In this document: piece by piece, positions 59,111 to 64,000 of the stretch
Position numbering within the stretch: the first letter of the stretch is position 1
How the letters are laid out: every line of letters starts with the position of its first letter
Assembly (NCBI GenBank): GCA_963830205.1
Contig: CAWHLP010000022.1
Location: forward strand, 124,001-188,000
DNA length: 64,000 nt
Reading direction: 5' to 3'
DNA from: CAVSRC01 sp963830205
GTDB taxonomy: Bacteria > Pseudomonadota > Alphaproteobacteria > Rhizobiales > Kaistiaceae
The notes under the pieces: generated by a model
What the model was told of the DNA's origin: nothing
What the model saw: only the letters and a program-made list of their open reading frames with translations
The model's database searches: none
Made by a program: the position numbers and the translations under genes

Positions 59111-59623
59111 TCACGGCAAGCGGACAAAAAAGATGTCCTGGAAGACCTTGGAGATCGCCCAGGCCGCGACTGCCGCGATGGCCGCGGCGATAGCCACGCG
59201 CAGCGCCACGCGGGCCGGCACGCGATAGGCGTCCCGGTTGTCGTAGAAATCGAAGCTCACGATGAAGGCGAGCATGAACAGAAAGGACGCAAGCTGGAAC
59301 GGGATGCGGCCGACGAGCCCGACGCCGAAGGTGAGGCACAGAAGGAGCGTGTATCCGGCCCGCGTCCAGCCGGCCTTGTCGAGCCCGCTCCCATCGCCTT
59401 CCGCCCGAGCTGCCCTCAATTCCTTGCGAGAGCGCAAGAAGAGGATCGTCCCCATCACTGCCAGAACGATGCCGATCATGCCCGGCGTGATGCCGGGCGA
59501 TGACCAGATGCTCTGTCCGAGATCGGCGAAGCGCGGCATGCGCCAGGACTCCTCCGCCACGCCGATCCCGAAGACCATCAGGAACAGCGCCGTGTAGAAA
59601 TCGGCTCTGGCCATGCCGCGCAT
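59111..59623 (-). CDS. tctB: Tripartite tricarboxylate transporter, small membrane subunit
   Basis: 170 residues, four hydrophobic segments (YTALFLMVFGIGVA, GMIGIVLAVMGTILFL, LLLCLTFGVGLVG, VALRVAIAAAIAAVAAWAI), the usual TctB size and layout. The start may be the first ATG or the in-frame ATG at 59614 (MARADFY). It lies 12 bases before tctA and 15 bases after tctC. Confidence 0.88.
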   Translation of the reverse strand: MRGMARADFYTALFLMVFGIGVAEESWRMPRFADLGQSIWSSPGITPGMIGIVLAVMGTILFLRSRKELRAARAEGDGSGLDKAGWTRAGYTLLLCLTFGVGLVGRIPFQLASFLFMLAFIVSFDFYDNRDAYRVPARVALRVAIAAAIAAVAAWAISKVFQDIFFVRLP

Positions 59624-59638
59624 TGCTCTACCGAGGCA

Positions 59639-60649
59639 CTACGGGCGCGGAATGCCGACCGTGCTCGGGTCAACCTTCGCCTTGCCGCCGTCGAACAGCA
59701 GCCAGGCGTTGGTGCTGATTGCCGGTTGGACGCGCTTCTGCGCGTCTTCGCCGTAGTACGGCGCAAAGACGGCGCCGCGGCTTTCGGCATAGTCCTTGAG
59801 CGCCTTCGAATTGGCGATCTTGTCCTTCCAGGCGGCATCAAGCGCGGCAATCACCTCATCCGGCGTGCCGTTGGGAACGAAGAGGCCGAAATAATTCGGC
59901 GCCGCCTTGAAGTCCGGAATCCACTTGGTGATCGGCGGAATCTCGCCATAGCCCTGGAGGTTGAGCGGCTCGCTGTTGAGCACGGCGAGCGGCCGGATCT
60001 TCTTGGCACGGATCATCTCGGCCTGCTCGACGGCGAGCTGCGTGGTCGCCACAGTCTCGCCGGAAACCGTGGCAATGACCGCCGGATTGCCGCCGTCATA
60101 GGTGACATGCTTGTAGTTGCCGCCAGCGGCCGCCTTGATCGCCTCGATGGCGTTGTGGCCGCCCGAAGTGATACCGGCGGTGGCGACTGTCACTGAATCC
60201 GGGTTGTCCTTCATCGCCTTCAGGAAGTCGCCCATGTCCTTGTAGGGCGCATTGGCATTGACACCGACCACTGCAACGTTGGCGACATCGAGATAGAGGT
60301 GCCAGTCGGTGATCTTGGTGTCGAGCATGCCCAACACGATGTAGGTGCCAAGGTCCTGCGCGGCACCGGCCGCCCAGGTGTAGCCGTCATGCGCCCCATC
60401 GAGCACCGCCTTGGTGCCGATCGAGCCGGAGGCGCCGGGCTGGTTCTGGACGACGACGTTGCCGCCGAGCGCCGCCTCGACCTCACCGGCAACGATGCGC
60501 GTCACCTGGTCGGTGGAGCCGCCAGCCGCCCACGGCACGATGATCGTGACCGGCTTCGTCGGCTTCCACATGTCCTGCGCCATCGCCGGCGCAACAGCTA
60601 GAGCCAGGGCGCCCGCCGCCCAGATGGCTGACTTCAGAGTGATCTTCAT
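59639..60649 (-). CDS. tctC: Tripartite tricarboxylate transporter substrate-binding protein (Bug family)
   Basis: 336 residues: signal peptide SAIWAAGALALAVAPAMAQ then the Bug pattern KPVTIIVPWAAGGSTDQVTRI, VVVQNQPGASGSIGTKAVLDG and TLVVAGITSGGHNA-like GITSGGHNAIEA. It captures the carboxylate in the periplasm. First gene of tctCBA. A 200-bp gap precedes it and probably holds a promoter. Confidence 0.93.
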   Translation of the reverse strand: MKITLKSAIWAAGALALAVAPAMAQDMWKPTKPVTIIVPWAAGGSTDQVTRIVAGEVEAALGGNVVVQNQPGASGSIGTKAVLDGAHDGYTWAAGAAQDLGTYIVLGMLDTKITDWHLYLDVANVAVVGVNANAPYKDMGDFLKAMKDNPDSVTVATAGITSGGHNAIEAIKAAAGGNYKHVTYDGGNPAVIATVSGETVATTQLAVEQAEMIRAKKIRPLAVLNSEPLNLQGYGEIPPITKWIPDFKAAPNYFGLFVPNGTPDEVIAALDAAWKDKIANSKALKDYAESRGAVFAPYYGEDAQKRVQPAISTNAWLLFDGGKAKVDPSTVGIPRP

Positions 60650-60849
60650 AGCTTATCGCTCCCTTATTTTGGATCCGCCGGCCCCCGCGAGGCGTTGCAT
60701 CCGCCCTCTGCATGCAGGCCAGTGGCTCACTCTCTCTTTTATCCCCACGGCGCCGATGGTGCAGAAAGCCGGCCCTCTCGGCAAGGCTAAATAACCAGTT
60801 GGGGAATAAGATTGCGCGATTTCCCCGCCCCTTACGCTCGCCCTGCACG

Positions 60850-61908
60850 TCAGGCGAGCCAACGCTCGCGGTTGGCACGCACGAAATCGTCGTCGGTCAG
60901 GTGCGGATATGCCGCACTGACCCGCGAGATTTCCTCGGCCTGGCCGGGCGACAGGCCCTCGTGCGGATCGAGGCACCAGATGCCTTCCATGAGGCCGTTG
61001 CGGCGCAGCACCTCGTGGCAGCCGGCAATCACCCCGTGGAAGCCGTTGGCCACGTCGAAGATGGCGCTGTTCATGTCGGTGACCTGGCTGTCCAGGGCGA
61101 GAAGGTCGGCCGGCGCCGGTCCGTCGACCGCGCGGCACCGCGCGTAGAGGTTGACCGCCGCCTTCGTCCACACGGACCAGTGCCCGAGCAGGCCGCCGAC
61201 GATGCGCACGGTGACCTCTTCGCCGTCGCGGCGCACGACGAACGGCGCCAGCAGGTCGCCGACGATATGGTCGTCATTGCCGGTATAGAGCGCGACCCGA
61301 TTCTCGGCGCGCGCCGCCACCACGCCGCGCACGACAGCAATCGTGCCGTAGCGGTTGAAGGGAGCGATCTTGATGGCGGCGACCTGCTCGATCTCGGCGA
61401 AGCGGCGCCAGAAATCGGCCGACAGGATGCGGCCGCCCACCGCCGGCTGGAGATAGAAGCCGACCAGCGGGATGACCTCGGCCAGCGCCCGGCAATGGGC
61501 GAGGAACTCGTCCTCGCTGGCATTGCGGAAGGGCGCCGGGCTGACCAGCGCGGCGTGATAGCCGAGCCCGACGGCGATCTCGGCTTCACGCCTTGCCTGG
61601 TCCGTGCGCCCGGCGACGCCGGCGATCATCGCCACCGGCCGCTCGCTCCAGTCGCGCGCCGTCTCCGCCGCGAGGCGCAGCACCGGCTCGTAGAGGCCGC
61701 AGTCGCGGATGGCGAACTGGGTGGTGTGCACGCCGACGGCAAGACCGCCCGAGCCCGCATCGAGGTAGTAGCGCGTGAGCCCGCGCTGGCGGCGCTCATC
61801 GAGCTGGCGCGCCGAATTGAGCGCCAGCGGGTGGGCCGGGATCGCGACGCCCGCCGCAAGAGCCTCGCGGATCGTCGCGGGCAGGTCCGCAACCCTGAGC
61901 CGGCTCAT
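60850..61908 (-). CDS. DapA-family (dihydrodipicolinate synthase/N-acetylneuraminate lyase) enzyme
   Basis: 352 residues, TIM-barrel class I aldolase type. Schiff-base lysine in QVAAIKIAPFNRYG (Lys180) and catalytic tyrosine in IPLVGFYLQP (Tyr152), 28 apart as in DapA; YLDAGSGGLAVGVHTTQF matches the usual pyruvate-binding GTTGE region only loosely. Likely a keto-acid lyase or dehydratase; the length is about 50 residues above typical. Neighbouring Tct genes and the dehydrogenase suggest a sugar-acid catabolic role, for example a keto-deoxy-glucarate dehydratase-like step. Confidence 0.82.
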   Translation of the reverse strand: MSRLRVADLPATIREALAAGVAIPAHPLALNSARQLDERRQRGLTRYYLDAGSGGLAVGVHTTQFAIRDCGLYEPVLRLAAETARDWSERPVAMIAGVAGRTDQARREAEIAVGLGYHAALVSPAPFRNASEDEFLAHCRALAEVIPLVGFYLQPAVGGRILSADFWRRFAEIEQVAAIKIAPFNRYGTIAVVRGVVAARAENRVALYTGNDDHIVGDLLAPFVVRRDGEEVTVRIVGGLLGHWSVWTKAAVNLYARCRAVDGPAPADLLALDSQVTDMNSAIFDVANGFHGVIAGCHEVLRRNGLMEGIWCLDPHEGLSPGQAEEISRVSAAYPHLTDDDFVRANRERWLA

Positions 61909-61936
61909 GCCACGTGTCCCCCAAGCGATCGATGCA

Positions 61937-62986
61937 TCAATATTGTCCGTCGCGGGTTTCGTAATGGGTCGGCTTGCCGAGGCTGCGCCCGCCCTTGAGC
62001 AGCCATTCCGCGGTCCAGTCGATGAGCTCTGTGAGCGTCACCTCCGGCGGGCCGAACAGGCGCCGCGCCTCGGAGGAATCGTTGAGCCAGGCTGTCGGCG
62101 CCTCCTGCCCGACGACGATCGCCGGCTTGCCGAAGCGTTCGCCGAAGGCATGGGCCAGGTCGCGGATGGCGATCGTCTCCGGGCCGGTGACATTGAGCGG
62201 GCTCGTGGGCGTGGTCACCTTGGCCAAGGCCCTCAGCGCCTGGTTGTTGGCGTCGCCCTGCCAGATCACGTTGACGTGCCCTATGGTGACGTCCACTGGC
62301 GCACCGGCGAGCACCTTGCTCGCCACGTCGTGGAGCACACCGTAGCGCATGTCGATCGCGTAGTTCAGGCGGATCAACCGGCCGGCCGTGCCGTAGCGCG
62401 CGCTGGCATGTTCGAAGACGCGCTCGCGGGCAACGCACGACCAGGCATAGTCGCCGGGCGGCGGCACCGGAGCCACCGACTCGTCCGGCCCATGATCGCT
62501 GTCGACGGGCCAGAACGGATAGACGCAGCCGGTGGAGAAGGCGACGATGCGGGCATCGCGGTAGCGCTCGGCGACCAGCGCCGGCACCAGCGCATTCATC
62601 GCCCAGGTCAGGTGTTCGGCGCCCTCGGAGCCGAACTTGCGGCCCGCCATGAAGACGACGTTCTCGGCATCCGGCAGGGCCGCGACCGCCTCGCGGTCGA
62701 GGAGATCGGCCTTGTGGGTGGCGATGCCGTCGGCCTCCAGCGCCTCGCTGAGGCCGGGTTCGGAGAAGCGCGCGACGGCGATGACGCGCCGCTCGGGCGC
62801 CGCGCGGTGGGCCATGCGGGCGAGGCTCGGCCCCATCTTGCCGCCGACGCCGAGCACGACGATATCGCCTGGCACGGCGGCCAGGTCTTCCACCAGCCCC
62901 CGGCTCGGCCGCGCCAGCGCTGCATCGAGCGCCGCGTCGTCAGCGAATGGTCCCAGACCCTGCACGGCTGCTCGCTCTTCCCTCAT
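61937..62986 (-). CDS. NAD(P)-dependent epimerase/dehydrogenase-like protein
   Basis: 349 residues with an N-terminal Rossmann fold, GVGGKMGPSLARMAHRA (about 47-63), FSTGCVYPFWPV with the conserved Ser/Thr region, and NVTGPETIAIRDLAHAFGERFG near the end as in epimerases. The catalytic YxxxK is altered: the segment reads YAWSCVARERVFE, with no lysine four residues after the tyrosine. It could be a uronate dehydrogenase-like or sugar-oxidising enzyme. First gene of the minus-strand cluster; the 230 bp upstream hold no recognised promoter motif. Confidence 0.78.
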   Translation of the reverse strand: MREERAAVQGLGPFADDAALDAALARPSRGLVEDLAAVPGDIVVLGVGGKMGPSLARMAHRAAPERRVIAVARFSEPGLSEALEADGIATHKADLLDREAVAALPDAENVVFMAGRKFGSEGAEHLTWAMNALVPALVAERYRDARIVAFSTGCVYPFWPVDSDHGPDESVAPVPPPGDYAWSCVARERVFEHASARYGTAGRLIRLNYAIDMRYGVLHDVASKVLAGAPVDVTIGHVNVIWQGDANNQALRALAKVTTPTSPLNVTGPETIAIRDLAHAFGERFGKPAIVVGQEAPTAWLNDSSEARRLFGPPEVTLTELIDWTAEWLLKGGRSLGKPTHYETRDGQY

Positions 62987-63237
62987 GCCCGTCCTGCTGT
63001 CGCCTTATCGGGTTACCTGTGCAGGCATTTCTATTGCCCGGCGGGGACATGCGCCACAACTTCGGCAAAACCCGCGGCCTGCACCAGCGCGCAGCCCGCG
63101 AGGGCGTCGCGCCGCAACCCGCGCTTCCGGTCAACCGGGTCACTCAGGTTGAGCCCGCCGGGTGCCGTCCGCGGCCGTAGGAGCGGAACGCTTTCCGGGC
63201 GATATCGGCCTGACGTGCCGTGAAAGGCGCAACGACC

Positions 63238-63477
63238 ATGCCGAGACTTGAGCATCACGAGATCGAGGTCTCTCGAACCCTCATCGCCCCTACAGACCAC
63301 CTCCGCTTGGTCGCCTCACAACCCTGTCTGTTGTGCAGCGCCAAGCCAGTCCTGCCCACCGAGCGGAGCAGTCTCGGCGGGAAATTCCCTGCCAAGAGGG
63401 AAATCTACAGGGAAATGTTGCGTTTTTGGGAGGGTCTGGGCCCAGACCGGCCGGCAAATATGGCGTTAATTCAATGA
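63238..63477 (+). pseudogene. Truncated HNH-type protein remnant
   Basis: The start MPRLEHHEIE and the stretch HLRLVASQPCLLCSAKP resemble a known Rhizobiales protein with a (L/V)ASQPCL(V/I)C(G)R motif followed by DAHH and further His/Cys zinc-binding residues. Here the reading drifts after CSAKPV into unrelated sequence (LPTERSSLGGKFP) and enters the GGGAA-rich repeat, with no HNH core. A short broken copy is the likely explanation. Confidence rests on memory of the family. Confidence 0.4.
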
Positions 63478-63560
63478 ATTACCTGCGGAATTCCCTGCTC
63501 ACATCAACAGGGAATTAGCAATGACCCGAACAGGGAAGAAAAACCGACCAACAGGGAAGA
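63379..63560. repeat. Degenerate CAGGGAA repeat block with a palindrome
   Basis: Units GGGAAAT, GGGAAATC, CAGGGAAAT, GGAATTCCCT, CAGGGAATT and CAGGGAAGA (twice) occur in about 180 bases, on the + strand or as complements. Inside is a perfect 16-bp palindrome, GGTCTGGGCCCAGACC, at 63433-63448. The block is of the dispersed intergenic kind found in Rhizobiales (recalled, not searched). Confidence 0.55.
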
Positions 63561-64000
63561 GCGGCTCCGGATCAGGCCGCGCACCTGCTGGCCTGAAAGA
63601 ACTTCCTATTGCTTGGTCTCCGGCTGTATCGACCGCCGGCGACGCTGCGAAGACGCGACGTCAAAGATGTAACCCTGGGTCAACGGCGAGACGGTTGCGA
63701 TCTCAAACGGTGCCTTGGGAAGCACACCGGCGGGGGTGGCTACCCCAACGCGAAAGGCCTGACGGACGCGTCTGTTGGCTCCAAGGTGCGGCCAACTGCC
63801 CTGACTTTGCGGGTTGCGGCGACGTCCCGGCCAAACGAGCAATCTTGTCGCCCAATCGGCCCAATCTTCGCAAACGGAATGCTCGGAAAGGACTTCCCTT
63901 CCGCCGCAACCAGAGCATCCATGGTCTTGCGTGAAGTGTGGCCCCGATCAGACGAGGGCGCCCCGATGGCGGAGACGATCCGATGTCAACCGTCCTGTCA
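63561..64000. other. Sequence without a recognised gene
   Basis: No frame here has convincing coding character. A minus-strand reading at 63740-63922 (MDALVAAEGKSFPSIPFAKI) and another at 63606-63842 (FEIATVSPLTQGYIFDVA) each look protein-like over short stretches and lie in different frames, which would fit a decayed gene running leftward from beyond 64000. A longer frame on the + strand is basic and Pro/Arg-rich and is not accepted. The base composition appears lower in GC than the rest of the window. Confidence 0.4.

Noticed and set aside
63521..63934. 137-codon plus-strand ORF at the right edge
   Set aside because: Basic, Pro/Arg-rich with no known fold, beginning inside the repeat block; judged spurious.

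Overview
The window is a GC-rich stretch (by eye, not computed) with alphaproteobacterial, probably Hyphomicrobiales (Rhizobiales), gene content: aroQ-accB-accC-aat followed by a DUF2155 protein, an IclR-controlled pca cluster, a urea-type urtABCDE operon, Tct and DMT transporters, and REP-like stem-loop mosaics between genes. The genus cannot be fixed from the sequence alone. No rRNA, tRNA or CRISPR array was recognised.

Layout. 1-1.6 kb: end of a divergent short-chain dehydrogenase and a fumarylacetoacetate hydrolase-family enzyme. 1.7-8.4 kb (minus): thiD, a drug/metabolite exporter, an orphan CoxL-like molybdenum hydroxylase, a DUF1349 protein and pgi. 8.5-12.9 kb: a small exported protein, a higA antitoxin with only a remnant of higB, an aminotransferase, a BepA-like metalloprotease and a DsbA-like thiol oxidoreductase. 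13-16.5 kb: aroQ, accB, accC, aat, DUF2155. 16.8-18.3 kb: glpD. 18.5-26.3 kb: the protocatechuate branch of the beta-ketoadipate pathway (pcaR divergent from pcaB-pcaL-pcaI-pcaJ-pcaF-pcaH-pcaG), which opens the ring of protocatechuate and ends at succinyl-CoA and acetyl-CoA. 26.3-28.4 kb: two minus-strand exported proteins lying between two copies of the 3' end of pcaG. 28.7-32.3 kb (minus): a ribose-type sugar ABC importer. 32.5-33.3 kb: a voltage-gated-type potassium channel.

33.4-43.7 kb is the least explained part: three tandem exported von Willebrand A/TadG-like proteins with conserved ends and different middles, then four unrecognised membrane or exported proteins. 43.6-54.0 kb: a NarL/FixJ response regulator and an unusual NCS1 permease-histidine kinase-receiver fusion, divergent from urtABCDE; together they look like a nitrogen-source sensor facing its transport operon. 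54.2-55.3 kb: mobA and mobB (molybdenum cofactor guanylylation). 55.3-63.0 kb (minus): a catabolic cluster (epimerase-like dehydrogenase, DapA-family lyase, TctCBA importer, sugar isomerase, enolase-superfamily enzyme) resembling sugar-acid pathways. 63.2-64.0 kb: gene debris and a repeat element.

Caution: at least 18 reading frames are broken by single-base indels, about 17 of them an extra base, often in short G or C runs and also in housekeeping genes (pgi, mobA, urtC). This looks like assembly error, and broken genes are described below as they would read after correction. Residue numbers and repeats were counted by hand.
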